Part shown: piece after piece, positions 1-12,858 of the stretch
Numbering within the stretch: position 1 is the first letter of the stretch
Layout of the letters: each line of letters starts with the position of its first letter
DNA from: Congeria kusceri
Taxonomy: Eukaryota; Mollusca; Bivalvia; Myida; Dreissenidae
Direction of reading: 5' to 3'
Assembly: GCA_027627225.1 (NCBI GenBank)
Contig: CM051033.1
Span: forward strand, 11,872,558-11,936,557
Length of the DNA: 64,000 nucleotides
The notes under the pieces: generated by a model
Told to the model about the DNA's origin: nothing
Database searches by the model: none
What the model saw: the letters and a program-made list of their open reading frames with translations, nothing else
Position numbers and translations under genes: made by a program

Positions 1-189
1 TCCATTAGTGAATATTTTTTCCAATACAAACGCCTAGTTCTGTTAGTTTGGTTCAAATAGATTTCTTATCAATATTATTAGGAGTTTGCAACTTAGTCAA
101 AATACGACTTTTCACACCACGTATTACCGGAGTGTTTGTTTAATTATGTCGTAGTAACACGACACGTAATTCGCTCGCACACAAATATG

Positions 190-560
190 ACATATGGTTA
201 TTTTACTGATTTGATGACAATCTGTACATTGTAAGAGTCACATAAAGATGAAATTAAAAAAGCAAAAGCAATACTTCGATTTCCAATATCACACTACCCC
301 ACCCACATGTAAGATTGCTGTTCCTCGCCGCACACACCATCGTTGTCTGTGTTAAGAAGTAGAAGGCAGAGATCGCAGCATGTGTTATATAGTTGTGTCG
401 CAACTGTTGAGTATCAGTGATATTGTAGAGTTCTTACTCTAACGTTGGACTATGCTGAGTGTTATTTAAAATAATTGACACAATGTGAAAAACATGTACA
501 TAAATCATTGATTTTGCGGTGCATATAAAGGCGTAAACTTCAAGAATAATTGTGAAACAC
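190..560. repeat. Diverged interspersed/duplicated repeat P, copy 1
   Basis: The stretch containing 'aagattgctgttcctcgccg' recurs, diverged, at 5318-5690 and 12210-12590. Shared landmarks in the same order are a run of AAGAGTCACA, a CATTACCCC/CACTACCCC block, the CTGTTCCTCGCCG block, a (T)CTGTGTTAA(A/G)AAGTAGA block and a final AATTGAC. No open frame is shared between copies, so I read it as non-coding duplicated DNA. The rest of 1-779 shows nothing else I can name. Confidence 0.6.
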
Positions 561-779
561 CGGACTCATTTTGTTATTGCTGAGGTAAATGCCTTTCTTT
601 TTTTTAAATGCGTCTAATACTTTATATTTATGTATAGATTTTATATGTATTTGTATATGTATGCATAAATGTAATTGATCATTTGTCTGAAACAATGGGA
701 CGTTGTCGTAATATTTATCACTCCGATCAAAAGCGACACTTCATGTTGTAACTGAAAAAAGAATGTTGGTGAGCAAAAA

Positions 780-1559
780 GGCAACGTCTTCGTTGTCGGT
801 CAGTCCCGAGTCCGTCAGTACGTTCCGAGCTCTAGCAAACAAACGGCAACGTCTTCGTTGTCGGTCAGTCCCGAGTCCGTCAGTACGTTCCGAGCTCTAA
901 CAAACAAACGGCAACGTCTTCGTTGTCGGTCAGTCCCGAGTCCGTCAGTACGTTCCGAGCTCTAACAAACAAACGGCAACGTCTTCGTTGTCGGTCAGTC
1001 CCGAGTCCGTCAGTACGTTCCGAGCTCTAACAAACAAACGGCAACGTCTTCGTTGTCGGTCAGTCCCGAGTCCGTCAGTACGTTCCGAGCTCTAACAAAC
1101 AAACGGCAACGTCTTCGTTGTCGGTCAGTCCCGAGTCCGTCAGTGCGTTCCGAGCTCTAACAAACAAACGGCAACGTCTTCGTTGTCGGTCAGTCCCGAG
1201 TCCGTCAGTGCGTTCCGAGCTCTAACAAACAAACGGCAACGTCTTCGTTGTCGGTCAGTCCCGAGTCCGTCAGTACGTTCCGAGCTCTAACAAACAAACG
1301 GCAACGTCTTCGTTGTCGGTCAGTCCCGAGTCCGTCAGTACGTTCCGAGCTCTAACAAACAAACGGCAACGTCTTCGTTGTCGGTCAGTCCCGAGTCCGT
1401 CAGTACGTTCCGAGCTCTAACAAACAAACGGCAACGTCTTCGTTGTCGGTCAGTCCCGAGTCCGTCAGTACGTTCCGAGCTCTAACAAACAAACGGCAAC
1501 GTCTTCGTTGTCGGTCAGTCCCGAGTCCGTCAGTACGTTCCGAGCTCTAACAAACAAAG
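780..1559. repeat. 65-bp tandem satellite, 12 copies
   Basis: Twelve head-to-tail units begin at 780, 845, 910, 975, 1040, 1105, 1170, 1235, 1300, 1365, 1430 and 1495. The unit starts GGCAACGTCTTCGTTGTCGG and ends in TCTAACAAACAAAC. The copies are nearly identical: unit 1 has TCTAGC for TCTAAC, and units 6 and 7 share CAGTGCG for CAGTACG. Each unit holds several CpG dinucleotides while the flanks are AT-rich. The period is not a multiple of three and there is no open frame, so it is a satellite and not a coding repeat. No spacers separate the units, so it is not CRISPR-like. Confidence 0.97.
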
Positions 1560-1725
1560 AAAACTGAAAATCGCGCATGCTTAAAAGAAACCTTGTTTTT
1601 ATTGCATTTTATTATTAACAGTTAACGATAATAAAATACCGGTTAAAACCCCAAATGCTTTTCATTGACCGTTCCAAGGCGATGACCTCAGTTTTAATCA
1701 TGTTTATGTGTTGTGTTTATTGTCC

Positions 1726-1988
1726 AGGGGTCATATTCCAGAAACATCTTAAGTGAAATCTTATCTTAAGCCTTAAAATCTTCATTTTTCTTAAACATGT
1801 TATTCCATTTATATATGAAATTCTGCTAAATGGTCACTAGTTATCAATTTATTATTCGCTACTATTTACTTAACCGTAATTGAAATCATTATTTTATATG
1901 TAGTTTTAAACATATTGCCTTACACAAATTGGAAATTAAGTGAACATATTTTAAGCTAAACTTAAGATGTTTCTGGAATATGGCCCCT
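1726..1988. mobile_element. MITE-like element with ~29-bp terminal inverted repeats
   Basis: The left end, AGGGGTCATATTCCAGAAAC followed by ATCTTAAGT, is matched in inverted orientation at the right end (ACTTAAGATGTTTCTGGAAT followed by ATGGCCCCT), with one or two mismatches. The 263-bp interior is AT-rich, has several CTTAAG/TTAAG motifs and no open frame. This is the structure of a non-autonomous DNA transposon; the family is not identified. Its design resembles 20752-21024, whose ends differ in sequence. Confidence 0.8.
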
Positions 1989-4900
1989 GTATTGTATAGG
2001 AAATTGGTCACTTGCCTCAAATAAAACACTAACTGATATTAATAAGGGTTTATCTCCTGGTGATGTCTCTGGAGTTTCAATAATCTTATATTTGATATCC
2101 ATAAATTCGGAGGCATTAACATTGTACACAAAGCGGTAAAAATTACATGTGCACGTTAGCGCAAGGTATTCTGGGCGATTGACTACTTTTCAACTGGTTC
2201 AAAGCTAAGTTACATTTTACATTCGGTTCCCTGCTGACGTAATTGATATATGTTAACTTACAATCCACGCAACAATTAGACCAAACTGAAAATACATTGT
2301 TATTTTCTATTGTTTGTAATTGAGTACTATATTAATGGTACATATTAAGGAAAGCAAATATAAATTGATATTTTCAGGCTAGAAAAAAAACATAATGTCT
2401 AATAGCAGTCGATTAAAATTCCAGATCCTGCTTCTGTTTACTAACAAATACCACAAAATGCTTCCACTGGTGTTCTACTTCTGTTCGGTTGTTGTAATTA
2501 CGCCATGATGAAAATCAAAACTCTCACAGCGTAGAAAGACTGTTGGCGACAAAAGAAACTATATAAAAGCATGTGAATTATGAGTGCGTTTTTGCTAAAC
2601 GGAAACATTTGTTTGAATTAAGGTCATTTTCACAGCTTTAAACTTTATAATTTGGCTTCTGATTCTATCGTATACGACATCATACTGAAAACTAATTTGT
2701 AAGTAACGATACAATATTTTGTTCGAGCTAATTATTTTATGCAAACGGATTTATTTACATGCCAGTTAAAAAGTCAATCTGCAAGGGCCAGTATAACCGA
2801 TGAAGCGTAGTAATTAGGCGCACCGATTGTTAGTGCTTCTTAGCCATAGATCTAAAAATGAACATGTTTATTTATATATTTTTTCGTAGCCTACTGAGTC
2901 AAAATAGATCATACGATGCAAGCTCTCGATTTTTCATTGTACAGTTTAAAAATAATAAATTGCAGTAATTTGTTGTCAATATATTCAGAATGAGAATTGG
3001 TGAGAAGAAAAAACAATGTCGAAACTAGTCAAAAATTACCGATATAGCGCATTATTCTAGGACACCCCGGTAAATATTTCGGTTACATACATGAACAAGT
3101 TAATAGCAAAAGTAGAGGTGTCATTCGTTTAAAGTTATTTTTTTTATAAATTGACCTTTTTACAAACTGTAATTGTAATAAATCGCATGATATACACATT
3201 ATAATATATTCAATATACATAATCTTAAATAATTAAAATGTAAGAAAACGGGTGTGAAATTTTGCTGTTTTAAAGAAGGACCATTTCTGGTTTTGATTTA
3301 CTGATTTATAGCCTGCAAAGAAAAGAAGTAGTTTTCGGCGATACCTGTTTTTGAAATTACCCTCTTAAAAGACCGGTGGCTTCCGCCAACAGTCTAAAAA
3401 TGAAAGAGAGCAAAATCAAGACTTTTGAATGTACGACATTTTTTCTTTAACCCTTACAGGGGTTACTGCTTATTATCAACTTTTTGTCTCGGACATATAG
3501 TGAAATCGTTTTGGACAGCATTTTGTCTAATGTTAATAATAATAAATTTTACAATTTCGTTTCTAAAATTACACTGTATTGACGCTTGGTAAGTTTATTA
3601 GGTAAGTCTTTACATGGGCGACACAAATAGAATACTCTTGAATACGCCCCGGATATTTCAACTAGACGCTTAAACATGATAATGAGCAACTGCAAACTCT
3701 AAGTAACGTTAGAGGTATTTATCTTTATAATGACCCCTACGTAAACATATAAGGCGCTGTTTTTTTTATCATTTATAGTTTAGTACCAACATGTCTGTAG
3801 CAGCTTAAAATCGCATTACACTGATTTAAAAGGTTTCGTTTGAAACATTTTTTTCAATTTCTTATGATACATATAAGAATGCTTAAGGAAATAAGCAAAG
3901 TGCCATTTAGGTTTCGAGGAAGAGACTGTCTGGTTTAATTTCTCGTGACAAATAGTACCAATTAATTGCTTTCCAATACGAGACAGTGTAATAAATGGCA
4001 ACACATATTACAATAGAGTTCGCACACAATGGTATATTTCAAATGTATCGTTTACCAACCTGTCTGTATTTCTCTACATCTGTATTTGCGAATGTTAACT
4101 ATAACATTTAAGCATTGAATAGATACAACCGAATAATATTCCGCTTGCATGTACAGTTTGATGTTATGGTTAAAAACATATTTTAATGAACACATTTACT
4201 TGATAACGGATAATAAGAAAACAAGTATTTTTTCGAGCAAATACTGCATTATTTCCCGAGACGCACTGTGTCAGTTGAATGCTTTCCTATAGGAGACAGT
4301 GTAATAAATGAAAACGCATATTAGCAATGGAGTTCGCAATCGATGGTATATGTATAGATGTCCTTCGGCAACTATAGAATTACATATAATTGACACCTGA
4401 TCTTTTCTTAACGTATTACACTCCTTTCTTGGAGAGTGCTTTTAGTTGACATCGAACTTTTATTGTTCTTTAAGTACACAATTATTTAATATGTTGGAAA
4501 ATACAGACATTTCTTTGGTATAACATATTATGTCTTAATAAAGCTGACGAAGCCCTGTTTCTCACAGCATTTACTTCACGGATGTCGTTATGTTGGACCT
4601 CGAAGTGTGTGATAATCAATATTTCGACAACCTTATAACAACCTGTCCCACATTAAGGCTGCGTGATGGGTAATGGATTTTTAATTAATATTTTGGAAAA
4701 TACAGACATTACTGTTGTTACTCTTCAAGGAATAACTTCCCGTATGACGTTCTGGATTCTTTGATATCACTTCGAAATGTATGTTAATCAATATGCTGAA
4801 AACCTTCTAACAGCCTGTCCGACATTGAGGTTGCGTGTTGTGTAATGGATTTTAATTAACCAAATAATTGAATTGTTTGCGGTGGGTGTGATTTGTATTA

Positions 4901-5317
4901 TAATGGGAGGACACACACACGCGTATTTAATTCAGTGCCGAAGCATATTCAATGCAATTTAATACCTGCGTATGCTTAATAGTTAATGCCAGTTTTTATT
5001 ACCATCATTACTAAATAACAGTTTATATTTGCTTTGCCGTGCTCGAAAGGTTGGTGTTGTTCTTGTATCGGCTGCATGTATCAAAGGTTTAGATTTGAAA
5101 CTCTGAGAAAATATTAGGCTTGCATTGAATGCGATACGTTGACACGTTGGCGTTTGCGATGAACAATGGTGAAGAATGGTTAAAGCTGTAAAAACTTGTT
5201 ATAATTGAGACTTCACAAATTATTACCTGCACATTTGTTTGCATGCGTATGTTGTAATAAAAGGACACATGACTCCCATTCGTAAATAATAGCAACAGAT
5301 GCCTCGGTTGTTATATT
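1989..5317. other. Intergenic; no gene seen
   Basis: No convincing coding exon or RNA gene. Only short unsupported frames occur. Internal diverged duplications are visible, for example the block around 3960-4040 (GAGACAGTGTAATAAATG) is repeated at 4290-4350, and 2395-2480 matches 14150-14230 and 15870-15960. Confidence 0.6.
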
Positions 5318-5690
5318 GACTTGAACACAATTTGGACATTTTAAGAGTCACAGAAAGATTAAATTAAACGCCATTAAAGCGATATCTAGATTTCTTATAG
5401 GACATTACCCCATCCACAAGTAAGATTGCTGTTCCTCGCCGTACACAACATCCATATCTGTGTTAAAAAGTAGATAGCAGAGTACGTGTTGAATCCGTTG
5501 TTTCGAATCCGCATGATTTCAAGGATACGTTGGAATACTTTTTGTAACATAAGTTGGATTAGTGCGAATATTTACAAGGCTGAGGGTCATTTAAACTAAT
5601 TGACTCTAGGTAACTGCTACATTTCGTTTATTTTGTGGTGCAACTGTCAAACTGGCGTATGCTAAAATTCAAACATGTAAGCAAATATAC
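5318..5690. repeat. Diverged repeat P, copy 2
   Basis: Matches 190-560 and 12210-12590 with the same order of landmarks (AAGAGTCACA, CATTACCCCATCCACA, TAAGATTGCTGTTCCTCGCC, TCTGTGTTAAAAAGTAGA). Divergence is clear but the alignment is unambiguous by eye. Confidence 0.6.
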
Positions 5691-8490
5691 TTTACCATTC
5701 TTGTTTTCCGTATTGTGTTTAAAAGTATCAGTTTGTTTAGAAAAGTAATGGATCACTTGCCTAAAATTATGGTTCACGGCAGTAATATTGAACATATTAA
5801 ATTGTTAAAGTGTTAAAGTGTATTCTTTCTGGCAGTACACGTTTTAAGTAATAAAATTAATTTAATGAGAAGAAATATTCGTATGTATACTGAAACGAAA
5901 GATGATAATACTTATAAAAAAAACACATTTTCATTCAATAAGACATTTCAAACATCAACGTATAGATACACTGTCTTTCTGTCAATTCTGATGTGTAAGT
6001 ATTTACTCAGTTCACATTTGTTAATTATAGTTGACTCAAATGTGTGATGAAATAACTCTTAAACAGTTATGTGTTTGGACAAGATGATATCTATATAAAA
6101 TAGTCCATGATGGACACACATATTTTAAAGTAATAATATACACAATTATACCAGTATATTACAGTAAAAGTAAAAAGGGTTGTTTTTTTCACGTTTCAAA
6201 ACCGTAAATATGGAAACTGTTGACGCGATTATTTCAATTACTTTGGGATAACAATAAACGCGCTTAATGATACAACGGTTCGCTTACGTTCCTATCATTA
6301 AACACAATGTGCATATCTAGTGCGGCTTTTTAAAATCAGCAGTATTATTATCGTATTCATTTGTTGTCTTTATGTTGATGATATATTACGTGTCAGGTAA
6401 AACGATGTTTTTCAAACTTATCACTACAATACACACGTGTATACTTAGAACTTCATATTTAGTGGATAAAGATAAAGCATGTTTGTATTAAAGAAATACT
6501 TCATTTTTTTTACATTTACATTGATGCCGGTTTGTGTGCATAAATTCAACCGATTTAGTGATACATCAGCCGTATATTGGCTCATTCTATTATTTAAATA
6601 TATGTGATGGGGATACATGTAAGAATTAATTCATTACAAATACCAAAGAGCCTGCAGCCCGTCTTCTATCAAGATGGAACGTCATAGAATTGTATTTCTA
6701 TCTTTTGTTCTTGTTAATCTAGTCTGGTAAATGTATTCAATTGAATTTAGGAATACAAAGGTATGTACTGTATACGGGAATCGACAGAGTTGTTTGCGTC
6801 GTTAAAATGGCATTGTACAAAATAGTTTTAATACAAATGAGATAAAACATTGTTTGTGAGAGGCCTTTTGAATAAGTCTGAACAGTGAAATTCATATTTT
6901 AATAACAGGATATTAATACTCACGGGTAAATACATTGTGTAAAAGGTTATATTAATAACAATGTCACTATTATTTTGTGCTTGCCACAGGAGTCACATTC
7001 TTTATATGTCTTTGACTATGAAATATATTTTAATTGATGTCGAACATTTATTTTTGTTGGAGTGCCATTATATGTTTCGAACGTACATCAATTACTATAA
7101 ACAACAGATGAGACTATGGTATACATTGTAAAAAGATTTTACACAGTATAGTATTTTACGTGCTTCACTCTTCATTTATATTAAATGTTGTGTTTTCCTA
7201 GACCTCAAAGTGCACATCAATCAATAGAACGATACGATTCTATCAACATACCCCATATTAATGGTGCATGTTCGGTTAATGGATTTTTAATTAAACTACT
7301 AATTGCATTAGTTTGTTTAATCAACACTTGATGCAAAATGTGCGCCGAACACTGCTTGGTCAATAGTCCCCTTTGATTAAATGTAGAGAGGTTTTCTGAT
7401 AAGTTATTAAGTGCATGTCAGCTAATGTCGTGTACAAACAGGCATAACACGCATGTCGAACTGCCAGTGTGATTCATTTTTGATGTTGCTCCTCTTTCAA
7501 TTGTAAATTGAGTATGTCAAATGAACTGAAAAAAATACAGAAGTGAATTGCTAAGTCAGGTACGAGTTAAAAATATTTTGTACGTACCCGTAATGACGGA
7601 TTGTGATACAAAAAGTTTGCTTTGGATGGCTGTTAAGTTTCCAACGTTACAGTAACCATCTGTTTCCTCTGCGATTCCTTTTTTAATTTCGTAGGACATC
7701 ATATTAGTGGCCAAAGTGCACTTTTAAAAAGTCATTTTTTTTTAATAGCGCCATTTCTCAAAGATCGTTTTGACAAAGATAACCCCAAACGTGTACAAAT
7801 AATGTACTTCGTTAACCACTGCATACAGCGAGTGAGCATTGCCATGGAACGTATTGAGAGGACGGTATGGAAAAATCCAGTCCACTCAGAATCTCCACTT
7901 GCCTGTCTGAAATACCAATACCAGTTTTAAAAAGATAGATTACCCTTTACCTAGCTGTTGCATTACTCATAGATCAACATCACTACCAGATTAGCGTACA
8001 TTCGAAACGCGAGTGTTTATATAATGTTTATAAATATGCTCGTGTTTAAAATAATAATGCAACACATACTGCTACGTGCATTGTATAGTGGTCAATATGG
8101 ATTGAAGTAATCGTTTAAAGTGAATAATTGACTAGACAAATTTATTTCACGTGGGATTGCAAAGTAAACAGTTTGTTTGATAACTTGATCAGGTATGATA
8201 TTCGTTATCGAATTATTTTTGCTTTTTTTTTAAATATGTTAATACACTATATTTAACATTGTTTTAACATTCTGAGAATATTTTATTGTCAATGTGATCA
8301 TGATTGTCTTATAACGATAACAATGTTTAATGCAGTTTAACAATGTCATCGGAATACTTCGTGCTTTCTTTTAATCATTTTGAATCGTCAGTGTATGGTC
8401 TGTTATTCTAAGGAATAACAGTATCCAATCATATATCAAACATAGATTGGTAGTACTCTATTTCAATTGGTATTAAACAAAGTAAAAGAA
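5691..8490. other. Intergenic; no gene seen
   Basis: AT-rich sequence with no supported exon. Around 6190-6260 a block (TCACGTTTCAAAACCG through CTTTGGGATAACA) is a diverged copy of blocks near 14690-14770 and 16390-16460, which extends the pattern of old duplications in the first 18 kb. Confidence 0.55.
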
Positions 8491-8494
8491 AGTA

Positions 8495-8761
8495 TATGAG
8501 GCGCGTCGTTGGAAAACCGGACTTAATACATGTGCGTAAAGTGTCGTCCCGGATTAGCCTGTGCAGTCCGCACAGGCTAATCCGGGACGGCACTTTCCGC
8601 TTTTGTGGTATTTTCTGTTTCAAGGAAGTCTCTTCTAAACATAAATTCAGTGTAGGCGGAAAGTACCGTCCTGGATTAGCCTGTGCGGACTGCACAGTCT
8701 AATCCGGGACGACACTTTACGCACATGCATTAAGACCGGTTTTGTCACGACGCGCCACATA
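8495..8761. mobile_element. Palindromic CpG-rich MITE (bivalve-type)
   Basis: The ends TATGAGGCGCGTCG and CGACGCGCCACATA are inverted copies, and the homology runs inward for roughly 100 bp per arm. Each arm contains its own near-perfect hairpin: CCCGGATTAGCCTGTGC pairs with GCACAGGCTAATCCGGG in the left arm. Open frames on both strands here are by-products of the palindrome. Partial copies lie at 46505-46682 and 46767-46942. From memory this sequence is very common in heterodont bivalve genomes; I could not check that. Confidence 0.9.
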
Positions 8762-9984
8762 CGTATTTTCAAATGAAAGTTTTATTTGTACTGGAGCATA
8801 GTTCTTTAATCACTAATACGCTGATCCCCACTTTATCGGCGATATTGTTGAAAGGCACAAATGTGTCCTGTTGTAGTCAGCAAGTGGCAATTACTTCATT
8901 TGTAGGCAATGCTATATGCATTTATTAATAATTAATTGCTTAATACGTGATTATCATGTTCCTTTAATGTAGCATACTGGTAAGTACCATGCAATTATTA
9001 CGAAGGGGGTTATCTAAATATTATTACAAAGGGTGTTAGCTAAGTATCACTATTGACGATAATTAACTATTTATATATTGTACTCTTTGATATATCATAT
9101 GACCATGTTGTGAACATATAATTTTATTACAATTGCAAATGTAGAAAAATGAATTATTTGCTACATGTTTAGCTGTAGCTCAGTCATAATTCATCAAAAA
9201 ACCCTCTCAATATGCGTTATGGTTGCATTCACACTAAAATGTTTCATACCGCATGGGGGAACTTGAATTTCTTGTTTAAATGTAATCGATTGTTATTTGT
9301 TTATGTCTGATGATATTATAGCATTATACGGTGCACTGGCGAATTGTTTATAGAAAATGATGGTATGGTAAATATAATCACGGGTTACTGACCGGTTGTG
9401 TGAAGTACATCAGATGAGGCGTAGAATAATATAACGGCAAGGCTTGCCGACCTGTTGCTTTATTTGTACCGGACCTGTTACAGGCTTGCCGAGCTGTTGT
9501 TTTATTTGTACCGGACCTGTTACATTACACACGACCAGGCAAATCGGCTATTCTATTTATCGTTCTACAATTTTCTTGAATGTACACAAACGAGCTGATT
9601 ATTAAAAAAAAAAACTCAGACATAAAGGGCAGTAGTAATTTCGTTTAACCATCTTCCACACATTTTCACATACATGCAATTAATTTCTAAAAATGTTGAC
9701 AGGATAAGGATATTCACATGTGTTTACAGGTCTTAATGATGCATGGACTATTTGCACTACGATTACAGATAAAACACATAATGTCAGAGATACCTATGTG
9801 CTTGATTTAGCAAAAATATTTCCGGCAGTTGTATATTAGTCTGAAATCCGTATATAGAGCGATAACTATTTTCATCTATATAGCATTTCTCCAGGATAAT
9901 ATATAATATACATAAGCACTTATCCACATACAAATATAAATAAAGCGAAACTCCATTTGCGACAGCAGGAGAGGACTCTTATGA
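8762..9984. other. Intergenic; no gene seen
   Basis: No supported exon or RNA. The only structured item is the 42-bp tandem duplication at 9440-9523. Confidence 0.55.
9440..9523. repeat. 42-bp tandem duplication, two copies
   Basis: Two adjacent units start with AGGCTTGCCGA/AGGCTTGCCGA at 9440 and 9482 and end in GTACCGGACCTGTTAC. They differ at only about two positions, so the duplication is probably recent. Confidence 0.9.
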
Positions 9985-10300
9985 GCAGCCCGAGGTCCTT
10001 TATTTATGGCAAATGACCAATTGCCAGAAACAAAACACAGGACTTCACAAAAACACATGACAGACACAAAACACACATGACTAAAACTGGGGTCACCGCC
10101 TTGGAACGGTCAATGCAAAGCATTGGGGGTTTAAACCGGTTTATGTGCACACGAACCCACACTTGGCCCAGAATTATTCACAAAACATGTAAGTGTAAAT
10201 AAAAATTAATAGCATCGCAATTCAAATTAAACAGCAATAAAAGAGAATATTATTCAATTTAATAACCATTTAATTACTCAATGGCTAGATGCTAGATACG
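9985..10300. repeat. Interspersed repeat Z, uninterrupted copy
   Basis: Shares the order GGTCCTTTA, TGACCAATTGCCA, GGGGTCACCGCC, CAAAGCATTGG(G/T)GG, TTTAAAC, and ACTCAATGG with the halves at 35035-35121 and 41079-41270. This copy is continuous where the other is split by 35122-41078, so it serves as an empty-site reference for that insertion. Confidence 0.75.
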
Positions 10301-10384
10301 AGTCCTAATATTTAGATGATTATATTCATCAGTGCCTTTCTTATCAATAATCCATTCATCAGAATCTTGGTAACGCAGAAGTAA

Positions 10385-10434
10385 CAATACGGCCATTGAA
10401 GTATTGTTTTCGCGTGACTTCAATGGCCGTATTG
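10385..10434. other. Perfect 18-bp stem hairpin
   Basis: CAATACGGCCATTGAAGT at 10385-10402 is the exact reverse complement of 10417-10434, with a 14-base loop. A perfect stem this short is more likely a small foldback or repeat remnant than a microRNA, whose stems normally carry mismatches. No flanking symmetry of a larger element was recognised. Confidence 0.7.
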
Positions 10435-10695
10435 TACCGCAAACAGGTAAATCAAAGTAACTAGGAAACGGTCGCGTGATCCCAAACATCACGTTGACAC
10501 AAATAATCTCACGATATGGCCCGCGCGAATAGTTCATCAATATTTAAGATAATTCAAGAATGTTGGGAAGGTAGCATCGACAGCAAAAATGAAAACATAC
10601 TTAATAAACAACTGATTAGAAGTTGTTATTGTTCGCAACAATGTGCAATGTATTTGTCTTACCAGTATCCGACTTAATGCTTTGAGGTTTCATTT

Positions 10696-12044
10696 AACAA
10701 TGCCTAGTCTATGTGTGCATAACAATGCCTAGTTCTATGTGTGCATAACAATGCTTAGTTCTATGTGTGCATAACAATGCCTAGTTCTATGTGTGCATAA
10801 CAATGCTTAGTTCTATGTGTGCATAACAATGCCTAGTTCTATGAGTGCATAACAATGCTTAGTTCTATGTGTGCATAACAATGCTTAGTTCTATGTGTGC
10901 ATAACAATGCCTAGTTCTATGTGTGCATAACAATGCCTAGTTCTATGTGTGCATAACAATGCCTAGTTCTTTGTGTGCATAACAATGCCTAGTTCTATGT
11001 GTTCATAACAATGCCTAGTTCTATGTGTGCATAACAATGCCTAGTTCTATGTGTTGATAACAATGCCTAGTTCTTTGTGTGCATAACAATGCCTAGTTCT
11101 TTGTGTGCATAACAATGCCTAGTTCTATGTGTGCATAACAATGCCTAGTTCTATGTGTGGATAACAGTGCCTAGTTCTATGTGTGCATAACAATGCCTAG
11201 TTCTATGTGTTCATAACAATGCCTAGTTCTATGTGTTCATAACAATGCCTAGTTCTATGTGTGCATAACAATGCCTAGTTCTATGTGTGCATAACAATGC
11301 CTAGTTCTATGTGTGCATAACAATGCCTAGTTCTTTGTGTGCATAACAATGCCTAGTTCTATGTGTTCATAACAATGCCTAGTTCTATGTGTGCATAACA
11401 ATGCCTAGTTCTATGTGTTGATAACAATGCCTAGTTCTTTGTGTGCATAACAATGCCTAGTTCTTTGTGTGCATAACAATGCTTAGTTCTATGTGTGCAT
11501 AACAATGCCTAGTTCTTTGTGTGCATAACAATGCCTAGTTCTATGTGTGCATAACAATGCCTAGTTCTATGTGTTCATAACAATGCCTATTTCTATGTGT
11601 TCATAACAATGCCTAGTTCTTTGTGTGCATAACAATGCCTAGTTCTATGTGTGCATAACAATGCCTAGTTCTATGTGTGCATAACAATGCCTAGTTCTAT
11701 GTGTTCATAACAATGCCTAGTTCTATGTGTTCATAACAATGCCTAGTTCTATATGTTCATAACAATGCCTAGTTCTATGTGTTCATAACAATGCCTAGTT
11801 CTATGTGTGCATAACAATGCTAGTTCTATGTGTGGATAACAATGCCTAGTTCTATGTGTTCATAACAATGCCTAGTTCTATGTGTGGATAACAATGCCTA
11901 GTTCTATGTGTTCATAACAATGCCTAGTTCTATGTGTACATAACAATGCCTAGTTCTTTGTGTGCATAACAATGCCTAGTTCTTTGTGTGCATAACAATG
12001 CTTAGTTCTATGTGTGCATAACAATGCCTAGTTCTGTGTGTGCA
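10696..12044. repeat. 26-bp minisatellite, about 52 copies
   Basis: The unit is ATAACAATGCCTAGTTCT plus ATGTGTGC. Variants recur at fixed places: GCTTAG for GCCTAG, CTTTGTG for CTATGTG, and GTTCAT, GTTGAT or GGAT in the spacer. The rare variant GTGTTGATAAC occurs at about 11050 and 11414, exactly 364 bp (14 units) apart, with the same variant order for several units on each side. This shows a higher-order repeat. There is no coding potential. Confidence 0.97.
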
Positions 12045-12209
12045 ATTCAAACTAATTTCCTCCTAATCGTATTTTAATTTTGCAAATAATTTATAGATTT
12101 GACTTTATCAACTACTGGGCCTACAAAATGCTTTTTTCTCTCCAGTTATATGGCACACAACTCTCGCTTTCTAACACTATTGATGTTTTTTTCCTAGACC
12201 TTTAAACTG

Positions 12210-12590
12210 TCAACTAACAACTCCTTAGAGACGCAGGCAGATACATTTCAACGCTGTGAAAGCGATATTGAGACTTCCAATATCGCATTACCCCGCCCAC
12301 AATTTATATATTTCGTCACCGCACGCGCCATTGATATCTGTGATAAAAGTAGAATACATACTTCGGAATACGTGTTGAATCAGTTATTGAAATCTTACAG
12401 TATCAGAGATACGTTGGAGTACGTTTAATGCGCTGAACTTGTGAAAAGGTTTTCGATGCTGAAGGTAATTGACAGTAATTGATAATATTTTACCAATATT
12501 TTTGATTATTTAGTGGTGTGCAGGAGTCAAATCGACGTATACTAAAGATCAAGCATGTACTTTTTCTAAACCGTTCTGGGTTGTTAACGC
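12210..12590. repeat. Diverged repeat P, copy 3
   Basis: Aligns with 190-560 and 5318-5690. Landmarks are CGCATTACCCCGCCCACA, GATATCTGTGATAAAAGTAGA, ACGTGTTGAATC and GATACGTTGGAGTACG. It begins about 165 bp after the minisatellite ends. Confidence 0.6.
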
Positions 12591-12858
12591 TTAGGTAAAT
12601 GTTTTATAATTATTTTATGTGTTATGTCTTAAATGTTTTGTTTAATCTGCATTCATTTACTAGCCCTCAATAATGGGTTTTCGCCGCATTTACATGTTAT
12701 TTTAAATAGTATCATTATTTTAAGTAAAAATAACAGGGGTAAACAGAAAGATTACAACACCAAAGAATGCAGATATCTAACACAAATAGTATGCAGATAT
12801 ACAGAGTTTGTTTTGTTTTGCAAATTTGTATGGCATTCACATAGGCATTTACAACATA

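Noticed and set aside
780..1559. CRISPR-like regular array
   Set aside because: Units are contiguous with no unique spacers, and the window is eukaryotic.
8429..8702. Frames on both strands over the palindromic MITE
   Set aside because: Mirror products of the inverted repeat.
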